A stretch of DNA of 64,000 nucleotides from Citrus sinensis (GCF_022201045.2 NC_068560.1:37721001-37785000); one strand, 5' to 3'. Counted from the first letter of the stretch, positions 38,258 to 54,030 are shown. The notes: a model not told the origin generated them from the sequence alone. Program-made: numbers and translations.

Positions 38258-41217
38258 ATGATTGTAGAAACAAACCAGGAAAACTCTTTTGAGTAAGTTG
38301 CCATGGAGTCTTCAGCTTTTTCAAGAAATTTATTTTCGGATATTTATCTCTAATTTAGCACGGAAACATGTTTTAGGAGCTGGGATTCATTTGCCAAATG
38401 TTGTGCTGATCATTTTCCGGAAACCAGTGCCTTTTCGGTCATCCAAAAGGGAAGGATAATCTCAACAACACGTTCAGTTTTGCAACTACGAGGTATTAAT
38501 CGTTGCTATTTAATAATGTTCTTTAAATTTCAGTTCATTATGAGAAGTTTCTATAATATTTCAGTTTTGCAGGTTTCAGGCTGCTTTCAAAGCCTGAGTT
38601 TTACATCAAAAAGAAAAGTGCTAGTTCAGGAAATGAAGTCAGGATTATTAAATCCAATTCACCTGTGACCTCTGAAGATGCATTGAAAGCTGATGGTGAG
38701 GACTTGAATGATCAAAATTCCAATCTTACCAGTGATCGCCAGGAGACAATTTCGTTGAGATCAATTTCTCAAATCCAAAGAGAGCTGCCTGAATCAAGTC
38801 TTGGATGGCCTCTTCTTCGAAGGAGTAATCAGAATCGTCAAGTTTTGAGTAGACTCCCGGAAAGAAATATGTCCGTAGTTGAATGGGCTATAGGCTTACA
38901 TAGTAGAAGCAGCTCTATTGCCAGTCAAGGAAATAAGATTGAATTCGATTGTACTAAAACCGATAGTACCGACAGTTCTCTTGAAAGAGACAATGAATTT
39001 AGCACTCGGCAAATAATTCACAGTACTGAAGATGCTTCAACAGATGGCGGCAGGAACTCAATCAATGAGGAAAAATACAGAAATCCATGCGCTTCGGAAG
39101 AAGCTTGTACGGTTAGGGAAGGCATTTCAATTGATCAAAATGAAGAATATACTTCAACTGTTGATTATGGCTGGCCACTTCTTCGAATATCAGCTCCTGA
39201 GACCTCAGATTCTTTAAGAGATTGTGAAGATAAAACATTGCTCAATCAATCTACATCACCAACTCCACACTCCCAGATCAATTCGTTTTCTCCAAAAACA
39301 GAAAATCCTTTTCAAATGGACATTCCTTGTTCCGAGGGTAAATATGATGAGAATACTTTAACACCATCAACAGAGCTTTTCTTGAAATTAGTCTCGTCTA
39401 GGTGCAGGCAATTCAGCTATGAGGAGCTTAAACAAGCAACTTCTCAATTCTCTTCAGGTTCAATTATTTGTTCGATTTGTTGGGGAATACAACTTTATAC
39501 TTTACAAGGCATAAAGGCAATAATCTCTCAACCTCTTTTTTCTTCTTTACTATGATTAGATAACTTAATTGGAGAGGGAGGTTGCAGCAATGTGTACAAA
39601 GGATGTCTATCAGATGGCAAGCAAGCAGCGGTGAAGGTTCTGAGATCTTACAAGGAAGCCTGGAATGACTTCTCCTCGGAAGTTGATATAACATCTTCTC
39701 TAGAGCAAAAAAGCATAACAACTCTAAATGGTGTGTGCATTGAAGATAATTATCTTATTCTGGTCTCTGACTTCTTGCCCAAAGGGAGTTTGGAGGAAAG
39801 CCTTCATGGTAAAATTGCACAACTTTTAAGGATTCAAAGTCTTACGATGTTTGCTTCTGCATACAAGTGGCCGCAATGTAATTTTTAATATTAGTGGTGT
39901 TTTTTGGATGTGAAACAGGTGCTGGTGAGCAATCTGTGTTGCCATGGGGGGTGAGGTTCGAAGTGGCTGTTGCAATTGCTGAGGCTCTTAATTACCTTCA
40001 CAGTGAATGTTCACGGCCTGTTATTCACAGGGATGTAAAATCTTCAAACATTCTTCTCTCCTCTGACTTTCAGCCACAGGTATTATAGCCGACAAAAATG
40101 CTGGCTACTTGATTTCGGATTTTTCATTTTGCATCCAATATTAAGAAAATGTGAGTTGAAAAGAGAGCTTTTTATATGCAATTTCAAGAAGAATAATTGA
40201 CCCTTCGCTTCCAAAAAGGATGAACGGCAAAAACACAATTGCTTCACCAATGTCAAATAACACAAGAATATAGTTTAAAATTACAATCAGTGATTCTCAA
40301 TTTCCTTGGGGTTCATGGTGGCAGTCCTTTATTGCAGTTATCAGATTTTGGGCTTGCTATATGGGGGCCAACAGATTCTACTCACATGATTCGTGAAGAT
40401 GTGGTAGGGACCTTCGGATATATCGCTCCAGAATATCTCATGCACGGGAAGGTCAGCGACAAAATTGACGTTTACTCCTTTGGGGTGGTTCTTCTCGAAC
40501 TGTTATCAGGAAGAAGACCAATTGGTTTCAAAAATCTGAAAGGACCAGAGAGTCTTGTCAAGTGGGTGAGAATCTTTATCCTAATTTGAGTTCCCATCTT
40601 ATTTGATATTATAGTTTGGCCAGGAACTCTACTGTTGTTTAAGTCTCCTTCACTACCTAAGCAAATTATGATATAATCCAGGCAAAACCGATATTAAAGA
40701 ATGGGGATACAGAAACATTACTGGATCCAAAGTTAAGTAATGAGTACGACAATGCTCAAATGCAAAGAATGCTTCTTGCAGCAAACCTCTGCATCAACCA
40801 GTCCCCTCAACTTCGTCCCAATATGGGCCAGGTATTGTTATTATGTTATCTTGCAATTAAAATTCTGTTTCGTTTGAAGTGGCATCAAAGGCTTAGCTAA
40901 CAAGACTTCTAATGCTGGCACTCCAGGTTCTCAAACTACTAAGAGGAGCAACTCATGCAACAGACTGGGTCGACCGCCATGCTGATGATATACTAGGATC
41001 AGGCATCCAGTTCCAGGAGGACGATGACTGTCAGAAATTTAGTAGCAAACCCCATTTGGATTTCCCAATTTTGGATATAGACCTTGAAGCCACGTCTCCT
41101 AGTAGTATTTACACTAAATCATTTTCCGGTACAGGAGAGAAGCCTACATCACTTATTGGTACAGAACGGACACAGCATCGTAAGCTGAAAGATTACTTAA
41201 AAGAAGAGCAAGACTGA
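38258..41217 (+). CDS. Receptor-like cytoplasmic kinase of the USP-kinase family
   Basis: From the ATG at 38258 the exons are 38258-38292, 38377-38492, 38573-39457, 39560-39808, 39919-40079, 40338-40565, 40682-40831 and 40927-41217. All phases close, giving 704 residues. The first exons hold the tail of a USP domain ([23 protein letters not shown]). A long Ser-rich linker with two GWPLLR repeats follows, as in the Arabidopsis At2g16750/At5g63940 group. The kinase domain (from about residue 340) has [17 protein letters not shown] with the catalytic Lys, [18 protein letters not shown] and [15 protein letters not shown]. All key residues are present, so it should be active. These cytoplasmic kinases are poorly characterised, and some bind ROP GTPases. 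The true start is uncertain because the upstream half of the USP domain is broken. The gene is either an N-terminally shortened kinase or an early pseudogene. Confidence 0.8.
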
Positions 41218-41585
41218 ACATTTATTTTTCACTGTTTATTTTTCCTCAATCATTTATTTTTCACTGTTTATTTTTCCTCAATCTACCTCTAGTGCACTAT
41301 TTGTAGCTAGGCAATTCCTTTTCAGTCGAGTAGATAACCAGTAATTCTCAGCAATACGAAGAATCAACGGTCATTAAGAAATGTAGACAGAAGCAGTGAA
41401 AATTTAAGATGGAAAAAGAAATTTGCTTTTGATCTCCGCATTAATCATATATAAAATATGTACAAAGTGTATGGCCCAGAAGCCAATTTTGAAGGATTCC
41501 TCGAATGTTAATACAATCCTCGAATGTTAATACAATCCTACTTCTACAAAAATGTCCCGGATACTAACCCAGGTCTAAATTTTCA

Positions 41586-43359
41586 CTAAAACGGTATTGA
41601 ATAAGGCAACGCATATATGCCTGCTTCCGACAAGAAATGAGCACAAGGCCACAAAGAAGAATTTGGCTGGCAAGGCTCATCATTGCTACTCTTTAATCTT
41701 TTCAACCCTTGTGATTGCTGCTTTCTACCAAAAAGCCAATCTTCATCATCGCTATCATTTAGCTCAGCTTGTAATGGAGGTGGAACCCAGTCCTCTATCA
41801 AGGACTTATATAATGATTCTGGACTGGGCACTTTCTTCTCATAGAATGTGGTTCCATTGCAGGCACTTGCATCAAATTGAGCAATAGGACTGGCTTCATC
41901 AACCTTGCTCCTAGTAAGGCATTGTTGTTTATCTGGTGCTTTCTGAACAGAAGAATCTAACAGTGTTCCAACAGCTTGTCCCTCGCGGAGAGAGGAATCA
42001 GTTTTTCTATACTTTAGAGATGGTAGCCGAATCCGGAGGATATTTTCTATTGTGATCATATAACATTTTGCAGTTAATATACAAACACCTGCTAGACAAT
42101 GTAAGACCTTCTAATCTACACTGAGAAATGAGTAACTCACTGTGAATTGTGATTGATGGTGTGGAAGATGGTGAGGCTTGCCTTTTCCTCTTGTTGCTGC
42201 TCTGTGTGCCATCAGACAAGTAGCACACAGGCTCATCAAGCTCATCTGTCAAACTACTCTTCTCTACACGTTCAGCTTCCTCATCTTCACATCTCTTTGA
42301 GGGGTTCTCTCCGATTAAAGATCTACTTTTCTCTTCTTGGTAAAACTTCTTCTCATTATTGATCTTTTTCACATTTCCGTCACTAAAACCACAGTGTTTT
42401 ACCACCTTTCCTTTCCCCTCTTTCCTTTTCTCCTTCCTCTTCTTTTCTTTAAGTAATTCTGTTTTGGACTTATCCTTTTCACAATGGAGCTTTATTGCAC
42501 CAGAATAACCATTTTAGAATAGAGTTCTAGGGAAGAGAAGAAGCATGGAAAGACAAGACTAACAAAGTGGGCAATCTTCAAAGTAAATCAAGGCCAGTTG
42601 CCAAAGTGTCAAAATACAAGGAGAAAACCAAAGGGTCTAATAAACCTTGCTCGCTTTTTTCTATATTACTTTCACCAAAATTAAAGTTTGCTAGCCATAC
42701 TAGTTACCAATGGTAAGCATAATCTAAACCCAATCTTTCATCATCATCTCAGTATCCAGTTACAAATAGACAATTAAGAAAAACATAAGCTTATTATCAA
42801 GAAAGTATTAGTCATTTATCATGACACTCAATTTGTATACAGTGATATAAAACTACCAAATAATATTAGGACTTTCAATTAAATAATAGTGCCCATTAAA
42901 TCTGAGAACAGCTGATTATTTTAACAAGACTCTTCAATAATCCAGCAGGAAAAAACATGAAAAAAAACTTAAATAACATGTATGAACCAAAGAGTAGAAA
43001 GCAACAACTTTTTACTTACAAATTAATTCGTCACTACATGTCAAATTAAATTAACACATTAGAAAGAAAAGATTGATCCGATCGAATCAATTACCCACAA
43101 ACTATGGATTCATTCGTCAGATCCAAAACCCTAACCCCGTCTAAATTGTTTCTTCGTTAATAATCTAATTAACAAATAAAATGGGCATATAAACAAATTA
43201 TAGGAGATGTACACAATTCACAAGATAAGCAGCAGTTGAGCAATAAACGCAAGAAACCAAGATTGCTCATCGAACCTTAATCGTTTCGATCAAGGCCTCA
43301 CCACCACTAGCACCGTTCCTCGCACACAGCGTAGGCCGGAAAGGAAAGCACCTTGACAT
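41586..43359 (-). CDS. Plant-specific lysine-rich nuclear protein (MSRCFPF family)
   Basis: Three minus-strand exons: 43359-43276, 42489-42141 and 42046-41586, giving 297 residues. The N-terminus MSRCFPFRP is the family hallmark. Exon 2 opens with LHCEKDKSKTELLKEKKRKE, a lysine-rich, likely nuclear-targeting and helical stretch (about 29-55), followed by an acidic Ser-rich region and NKRKRQASPSSTP. The C-terminal half holds the conserved ESLYKSLIEDWVPPPLQ motif and a DSDDEDWLF acidic patch before KLKSS. Database names for relatives, such as DNA ligase-like or myb-like protein X, are not supported by any catalytic motif here. Function unknown. It is convergent with the kinase (369 bp between stops). 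A telo-box-like AAACCCTAGA lies upstream near 43444, suggesting growth-linked expression. Confidence 0.85.
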
Positions 43360-45308
43360 CCTAACAAATTTATACTAGAAAGCTTCAAGCTTTATTAATT
43401 ATTTTACCCTGCGTTTAATTTCTTTCCTTGCTTGCAAGAACGAAACCCTAGAGGCGGCGACCGAGACAATTGAGAAAAAAGGCTTTCGATTTATTTCACG
43501 CGTTGGACGTCTATTTATAGAGTGGAAGCCGAGGTCTTAACCGACTTTTTATGTCGGTCCGCATCTTACGCAAATTCTAATCAGCATCGAATAAGGATAC
43601 GTCGACTTCCTTTAAGAAAAAAAAAATCTCAATAAGAAAACATGTTTAATTAAAGGTTTCAACTATTTCTTTTTTTAAATAAAACTATGAGGCCCACTTG
43701 CTTCTAAAATAAAGAAAATAAAAACGTATTTAATTTATGTTTCAAAAATAGTTTTTAAATAAAAATAAAAGTTTCGTATCTTAGTTTCAAACAAACTCAT
43801 TTTCAAATATAGTACTTCTATATTTTCTTTTTTCTTTTTTTCCTTTTTTTGTGCATTCTTATTTTTGAAGTTGACATAAACAAAAAATTCAATTTAGATG
43901 CAATTTTTAAGTATGGTTATTTAATAGTTCAATTGTTGGGTTAAAAATCACTTTTGATAAAATGACACTATCCTACAATTAAAATAATACACGAATTAAG
44001 TTTATCTCTAATATGTACAGTTTTACATATTTCCCCATGAATATTCCATTAAACTAAATTTATCCATAATCAAATAAAAAAATAAATTACTAAATTATAA
44101 ATTAATTTTTGTAGTCACCAATTATTATATATACATATGTGTGTGTCATATATATTTTAATTATTTGAATTCTTATAATAATTTAACCATAAATTTTATT
44201 AAAAAATAAAATTATTTATTTATAATGGTAACGCATCAACGTTAATCAGCTATTTTCTTTCATATATGCTTGTTAATCACACACATTAACAACAACATAC
44301 CCCTATAATTTTGATTGTCATAGCTAGTGGCAGTTTAATTTAATAAGGGTCAATTTGATAATTTAATAATTTTTAAAATAATTACTGTTAGATATCATGT
44401 AGAAATAATTAGTTGTGAAAAGAATAAGTTAAAAGTTTAATAAAATTTATTTATAAAAATATTGTGAGTTTTAAAAGTAATTTTGTGTGTTTAGTAAATT
44501 TTACTAGTAAGCTATTAAGAATGTAAATAACTGAATTGAATATAACGTTAAATAAAATTTATTTAAACATTTATAAATATGTATATAAAAATATTTTTAT
44601 TGTCTGCATACAATAATTAAATATTTTAAATATTAAATTTATAATATTTTTAAAGTTAATGATTTTTATTTCTTAATTAATGAAAATAATTGTATATTCT
44701 TATGTATTAAAATAATTCTCAGAATAAATAATTACCTATTTTAATTTAATACGAATAACAGAAACTTTGTTATAGTCATTTTTGTACATTTGAATAGTCT
44801 TACTACACAGACAGAGGAATACATAGAGTTGAACATAGTAAAATAAAATATTAAAAGGCCACGGGAACTGAGTCAAAAAAAGGGTTGGTTAACTACCTGT
44901 TTATCAACTATTAAAATTAACTTTTAATAACAGAAACTTGGTTATAGTCATTTTTGTACATTCGTACTATACGGATAGTTTCGTACTATACGTATAGAGA
45001 AATATGTAGAGTTGAATATAGTAAAATAAAATATTAAAAAACCAGGTGTCGATAACTGAGTCAAAGAAAGAGTTAAGAAATGGTTGGTTAAATGACCATT
45101 TATCAACTATTAAAATTAACTTTTAATTTTTTTTAAAATACTGTTTAATAAATTACGATCTGATCTAAATCAGAAAATTAAAGTTATCCCTAGTCAAAAC
45201 CCCGAGCTTTGGTCAATTATAAACCCTTAACTCACTCAACACGCGCATTTTGCTTATTGCTGCGAAATTAAGCGAAAAGCGAGTACTGCAATCACAATTT
45301 TGGCAACG
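43360..45308. other. Divergent spacer between the MSRCFPF gene and the PGES2-like gene
   Basis: About 1.9 kb, very AT-rich in the middle, with promoters expected at both ends. It contains a tandem duplication at 44756-45127. No gene seen. Confidence 0.55.
44756..45127. repeat. Tandem duplication, ~172-bp period
   Basis: TAACAGAAACTTTGTTATAG at 44756 recurs at 44928 as TAACAGAAACTTGGTTATAG. Both copies run through GTCATTTTTGTACATT, GTAAAATAAAATATTAAAA, CTGAGTCAAA and end TTTATCAACTATTAAAATTA. Copy 2 is about 28 bp longer because of an extra TCGTACTATACG motif. It sits about 180 bp before the PGES2-like start codon, so it may overlap that promoter. Confidence 0.9.
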
Positions 45309-48291
<2,983 letters not shown>

Positions 48292-51200
48292 TAATCTAGG
48301 ATCAAGGTGTAAGATTCGGATAATTTTCTTAAGTAGTGGTTAAACTGAGATATAATGAAATGGATTATGCCACTAATAAGCAGTCACTGGAGCGAAAAAT
48401 ACAAAATAAGGTATTATCATCCTGTTGATGGGAGAAAGAAAATGGATTTCTTTTCCCATGTTTTTGTTTTATTGACATTTTGTATCCACTTGGTGACTGT
48501 TTTTGTATATTAAATGCTTACTTCAATTTGCCCTTCAAGATTTCCAAGGTATGTCTAAATGTGCTGTTAATAAAGTTGTTAATATTTTGCCTTGTGAAAG
48601 AGAGGTTTCTGGGCCTCACAACCCCAACCATCTGGGCAAATTTGCCGTGTTGTTTTCTGTTTATCCTTCCAAATCAAATGGTGACTTGCACGTAATTGTG
48701 TATGGGGTCCATAGTGAGGCTGTGGTTGAGAAAGAAACATTGGGAATCAAAGATTTTGAATCTCTAGAAATTGCTATTTTTTTTTTCAAATAAAAGTAAA
48801 CAATCAAGTGTATTTCATATTTCCTGGCGTGATTACATATAAAGACAATTCAAGCGTATGGTCAAGCATCGTACTTCATACATATGTAAAATTTCCACAT
48901 TGATTAGTGATTACATTATACACCAATTGGTAGCAAGTAGCGGCCTAAATTAGTGAAATTTGGTTTAATTTTTTATAGACATGAAAAGATTCCATTCTAA
49001 AATCATGCTAGTTCTTTGATTTTTTTTTTTTTATAATTTTTTGGGCAAGAGATAACAACTGGACACTCAATTACTCTCGTTGTAAGTTTATCTTCCTTTC
49101 ACGCTGTTCACCACATGATTTTCACCCGCTGCCACTTTTAGCTCTTTAAACAGCAGACCCTCTCTGTAAGGTCAAACTCAGGCTTTTTTAGTATCAAAAT
49201 AATTTTTCACTGATTCACTCTGCTGCATGTCCTTTTCATTCAAGCGGCAGAATTATGCTTGGTGGGTAGCCAAGCTACTGCGTTTTAAATATCTGTCCCG
49301 CTGTCTTAATGCCATACGGCTACAAGATTGATCGGGGCTAAGCTAAATCAGATATTTTTACCCAACACCCACCTTAATGGGGATTAATTTTAAGGACCAA
49401 ATTTCTCTATCCATTATCTGACCAAGCTCCCATGTCTTAGCTGCCTAAGTTGTCGGTATCTCCTTCTGTCGTACGGAAAAATAAGTTACTAACGCGCAGT
49501 GGCTGCATTAGGTTAAACCGGCGGTGCAGGCCATGGTTAATTATAACACACTACAGCTAACCCCTACGCATTGTTTAGATAATTAAAGTAGATCTGCTAC
49601 TAAAACAACACTCTCTATTACTCGGTTAAAAGGCTGTCAGAAATTATTTTTTCGATTTTGGGTGTTAAGCAGTTCCCGTTGCCAAAGTGCCAGCTGCCGA
49701 GTGCCCGCAAAAGTTATCAAGCTTTTGCCTCATTGCATGAAGCGGTTACGTGGCAAGCCGCTGTCTCGTTGGCAAATCCGAAAAGATGAAAATGGATATA
49801 TGCTAGACTAGGCATTATGATTGAAAGTCTAAAAGCTAAATAACAAGTATCACCGATACTTCAGCAGGAGGAATTTGTGGTGTAATTGTGTTACTGTATT
49901 ATAATTATATTCAGTCGTTGGATGTTAAGAAACTTTATTTATTTAAATACATCCAACGGTTGCACTGTATTCGAACCCAGAAAAGTGACATTAGGACCCA
50001 CGTTTCTTCTCGATGATGACCAGTCGTGGTTATAATCTCCATCACTATATCGATCTCTAATCCGACGGTCGAGACTACAGATGAGAACTCTCCCCGACTC
50101 ATACGTAATTCGTTAATATTATATTATAAATGGTAGCGTCAACTGTTTTTTTTTTTCTTTTGATGGGTGGGTGGTGTTAACTGTTAAGCTTGGAAATTTT
50201 GTCGTCGTGATGCCCACATAAATACAAACCGAGAAATAGAACTGAAAATGTGTTCAAAGTTGGTGGAATTCATTCAAAATTTAAAAATAGAAAAAGTAGA
50301 TAATAAAAATTGCTATTCTTCAGCCATTCCCAATGACTAAACTGACAATTTCTCCTACAACGTCTGACTCTTTCGCGTCTGAATTGAGTAAATTTCTTTC
50401 TTTTTTTCTTATTATTATTATTATTATTATTATTTTCTCTCTCCTTAATTTTTCTGGGCCGATGGTTCTGTGACTTGCTGTCACAAAATCTGCGTGCTTG
50501 TACGTCGTCGTTTACCGCCACCCTGATGTCTCTTTCATAAATGCCCTTTTGTTGGTTTTGCAGCTTAGCTGTCGTTGGGATTTGACGAAAGAAAAGAGAG
50601 ATTAAATTAAGAGATACGCACTCCCAGGCTCTCTCCCTTTTGTTTTTGCATTCTGAGTGAAACTTGCATTAATACATGTTGAGCTGATGAGTCGGTTCAA
50701 TGATGCTTATACCATACAATCAGTAGTAGGATTTGCAATAAATTTTACTATTTTCTAAATATAAAATTTTACATAACAAATAATATTACTGGACAGACTC
50801 ACCACATCAATTGCCTGTCATGCAAATTTTTCTCTTGCACTTTTAGTTCCTTAATCACCTCATTGGAAACAAATTATGTCCATTAAAAAAAAGTTTAAGA
50901 GTTTAAAATTAATCACGTAAAAAATGGAAAAAGATGAAGAAACTTTTGTCAGTTTCCCAATATTGTATAATATATAAATAACCATCCACGGGATTCTTTC
51001 TTTTTATTTCATTACAGTCCCGTTTCAGCTAAACCAGAAACCAAAACCACGAGGATGGTGGAAGGGTTACGCCAATTTAATTAAAAGAGAGAGAAAGTGG
51101 GTCATGCATCTCTTCTGATATAACAATAACGTTAAAATGAACCTCTCTAACTATATACCTACCCATTTTCAATTTCATATTCGTTTCTTGATTTTTCTTT

Positions 51201-51318
51201 TTTCTTCTTATTAATAGCTCTTCATTAAATATATGAATCAGAATACATACAAGAAAGAGCGTACGTTTTTGGCGTTTGTTTAGGTTTCTTTCTCAGTTTC
51301 TGGCAGCAGTCATCATAT
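48292..51318. other. Spacer between the PGES2-like and RING genes
   Basis: About 3 kb. It holds one unrecognised 80-codon frame (48551-48793), an (ATT)n run (about 50407-50434), and several ACGT-containing words near 49746 and 49996. The last few hundred bases before 51319 are pyrimidine-rich and should hold the RING gene promoter and leader. No RNA gene found. Confidence 0.5.
48551..48793 (+). other. Unrecognised 80-codon open frame
   Basis: From ATG 48551 the frame reads MSKCAVNKVV and later HLGKFAVLFSVYP and GDLHVIVYGVHSEAVVEKE. Composition is more protein-like than neighbouring AT-rich frames, with a balanced charge and no low-complexity run until the final FFFK. It begins 260 bp after the PGES2-like stop, so it could lie in that gene's 3' UTR, be an exon of an unseen gene, or be chance. 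I do not recognise a family. Confidence 0.2.
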
Positions 51319-52291
51319 ATGGCTGTTCAAGCACAGTTGTATCCTGAAAATTTGGGTAATTTACCTATGTGTGGCTTGCAAATGCAACAGGACTGGGCGG
51401 TAATTAATCCCGTTCCTGTTTCTTCTGCAGCCATTAATGCTGATCTTCGTTTCAGTTTTCAGGACACTCGTCATCACCACCATTTTCTTTTTGCACATCC
51501 TGATCATAGCCAGCAAAACCCTCATCAAAACCTGGTCTTTGATTCAAACAGTAAAGCTTCCTCTTCTTCTTCGTCAACTCGTGCTGGTAATATTTTCTCA
51601 TCAATGGCTGCACTACCTCAATCTCTTCATACCCAACTTGAGCTTCAAAGGCAGGAACTTGAATGCATCCTACATATTCAGGTAAACATCTTCATGGGTT
51701 CTCTTTAAATTTATCTTTTTTTCAATTTCTTGTCTTAGGATTGTCAATTTATTTATTTCTTTTGGAATGTATGAATAGAGTGAAAGATTAAGATCTGCTC
51801 TGCTAGAGCAAAGAAAGCAGCAACTTGGGGCTGTGTTAAAGAGCGTGGAATCAAAGGCGATGAATTTGATGAGGCAGAAAGAAGAGGACTTGATACAGGC
51901 AACAAGGAGAGCAATGGAGCTGGAAGCTTGTTTGAGAAAAGCAGAAATGGAGAGCGAGTCATGGCAAAGATTGGCAAGAGCAAATGAAGCTATGGTTATG
52001 GATCTAAGCAACACTCTTGAACAAGTCAAAGAAAGAATAGTCTTGGTCAGCAACAGAGCTGAAGATGCAGAATCGGTTTGTTGTGATTCATGTGATGATA
52101 ATAATAGAGAACAAGAACTGAAGGAAGAGAGAAGAAAGCTGGCTTGTAAGCGCTGCAATTCGAGGAACTCGTGTGTTCTTCTTTTACCCTGCAGGCACCT
52201 CTGCTCGTGCAAGCAATGTGAAGCTTTTCTTGTTTCTTGTCCTGTCTGTAACTCTGCTAAGGTAGCAAGCATGGAGGTCTTTCGGTTCTGA
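51319..52291 (+). CDS. BOI-type RING E3 ubiquitin ligase
   Basis: Two exons, 51319-51681 and 51779-52291, giving 291 residues. The N-terminal third is disordered, with His-, Ser- and Gln-rich patches. LHTQLELQRQELECILHIQ starts a long coiled coil (about residues 103-220) that continues across the intron as SERLRSALLEQRKQQLGAVLKSVESKAMNLMRQKEEDL. This is the conserved WRD/coiled-coil region of the BOTRYTIS SUSCEPTIBLE1 INTERACTOR family. The C-terminal RING is C244-x2-C..C..C-x-H..C-x-C-x2-C..CPVC and ends VASMEVFRF. BOI and BRG proteins ubiquitinate or repress partners such as MYB BOS1 and DELLA-linked promoters, limiting cell death, and act in pathogen and gibberellin responses. All zinc ligands appear present. 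The substrate of this copy is unknown. Confidence 0.93.
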
Positions 52292-53050
52292 TTTCTAACT
52301 TCTAACTAGAAAGTCACAATATTGTAAAGAAAAAGGAAAAAAGAAATGTAAGGTCAAGCAGATCATGAAATTCTTAGTTTTTTTTTTCATCTTTTTATCT
52401 TTTTGCTTTTCGGAGTCACTGTTGACAGATTTTTTTGCGTACTGCTAGCCACCCATACATGAATTGAAATGATGATTAGTTTCAGTAGGGGATGAAAGAA
52501 TCTTCCACCTTTTAACTTGCTCTGGGATTTTAAACATTTTCTTGTTTTAGATTTTTCTAATATAAAAGAAAAATCAAGAAAAACAAAATTCTTTTTGTTT
52601 TCTTACAGGTGAGAGAGATTGATGTGGTTCGCTTTTGTTTTACCAATAAATTGCCAGCCATGTGCCCTCAGATCAGTTGGCCGTAAAAGTGTAATGTCTC
52701 GACTGACAAATAAAGATTTTCTTGAAAGCAAATGTGTCAAAGGATGGAACTGCCACCGCCATTATCTCTGTTTCCTTCTTCCAACGAGTTGGAATTAATT
52801 GCTCTAGAAAATCACACAAGCTCAGTAACAACGGCAACGTAAAACTAGGGTCTAGGTGCCTAGAAATGAAAATATAAACGCAGTCAAAGCTTTAACCCCA
52901 AACAGCTCTAGGCCTCTAGCCTTTGATTGTTTGATCTGGAGTCTACACCACACTGTTTTCGAATTTCCTGCCACATGATGGTCCCCCATTGAGGGTCACG
53001 TGGGTCCACAACGTGGATCATGCAATTGGGTCCCTCGACCAACATGGAAT

Positions 53051-53182
53051 CGTTTTGAAAATGAGAAAGCAAAAATGGCTCGTTCTTGGCCCGAGACAGT
53101 ATATTATAAGGATCCCTCGTTTTGAAAATGAGAAAGCAAAAATGGCTCGTTCTTGGCCCGAGACAGTATATTATAAGGATCC
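53051..53182. repeat. 67-bp tandem duplication
   Basis: CGTTTTGAAAATGAGAAAGC at 53051 recurs at 53118, and each copy runs to AAGGATCC with no difference seen by eye. A perfect repeat in a non-coding region implies recent origin. It lies 2 bp before the hairpin at 53185. Confidence 0.95.
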
Positions 53183-53184
53183 TT

Positions 53185-53280
53185 CTAAGTTATATGTATG
53201 TATCTTACAACCCTCTCACATAAATAGTATTTATACATTATTTATGTGAGAGGATTGTAAGGTACATGCATGTAACTTAG
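53185..53280. repeat. Short hairpin: 42-bp inverted arms, 12-bp loop
   Basis: Arm 53185-53226 (begins CTAAGTTATATG, ends CACATAAATA) pairs with 53239-53280 (begins TATTTATGTGAG, ends GTAACTTAG). There are about four mismatches, all transitions; read as plus-strand RNA, three become G-U wobbles. Loop GTATTTATACAT. It may be a tiny foldback MITE or a microRNA-like precursor. Confidence 0.9.
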
Positions 53281-53536
53281 CATTACCCATATTATAAAGG
53301 AGTCGACAGAGGCAGACCAAAAAGGTCGATTATTATGATTAATCCATAAGCCCCCTGGTGTGATCATTTGCTCTCATACCGAGCAGATAATTAATTGAGA
53401 TTAGCCGTGAGCTACGTAAATTGGAGTTTGTAATTTGGGTAGGGCAAATCCGTTTTCGTTTGGATTTTTCGGGTATTGATTTGGACTGTAATTCATTTGA
53501 TTTGGAGAATTCAATACAATCACATATGAATTCAAC

Positions 53537-54030
53537 TAAGGATGCCAATTTGTCGGCTCGGGCTTGGGGTCAAGCCCGAGTCCGATCAGATCACAAAAAT
53601 AAAAGAGCCAACTAAAAAAAAACCTAAACATTCAAATTTCAGGTCAGATTTTTTTTCAAGCTCGAATTTTATGATATTTAAGTTTTTTTAAAGATAATAT
53701 AAAATTATGTCTTATAAAATTATATAAATAAAATATTTTTTTATTTTGAATTTACTCTAACCTGAATTTTAATCGGACCCTCATATTTAGGCTCGAGCCC
53801 AACCTGAAATCCTTAAATTTGGGTCAAAACCTGAAAAATTCGGATTGAATTAATTGGACCAAAATTCGGGTCGAACTTTTTTGTCATGCATAAATTTGAC
53901 CTGAATTTTCTATTAATTAAATTTAAAGTGTTGATTTCAATAATTTAACAAATAACTTTTTATATAATAAGTTTGAAAAAATAAAAACAGAAATTTAACA
54001 ATTTATCGATTTGTCGGACCGCCATCTCCA
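53537..54030. mobile_element. Possible non-autonomous hAT-like element
   Basis: The left side starts AAGGATGCCAATTTGTCGG and the right side, complemented, reads GGAGATGGCGGTCCGACAAATC, a weak inverted match. In between are CTCGGGCTTGGGG, CAAGCCCGAGTCCG and CTCGAGCCCAACC words typical of plant hAT-type miniature elements (GGATGGCAA-type ends). No target duplication was confirmed and no coding remains. Confidence 0.3.
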
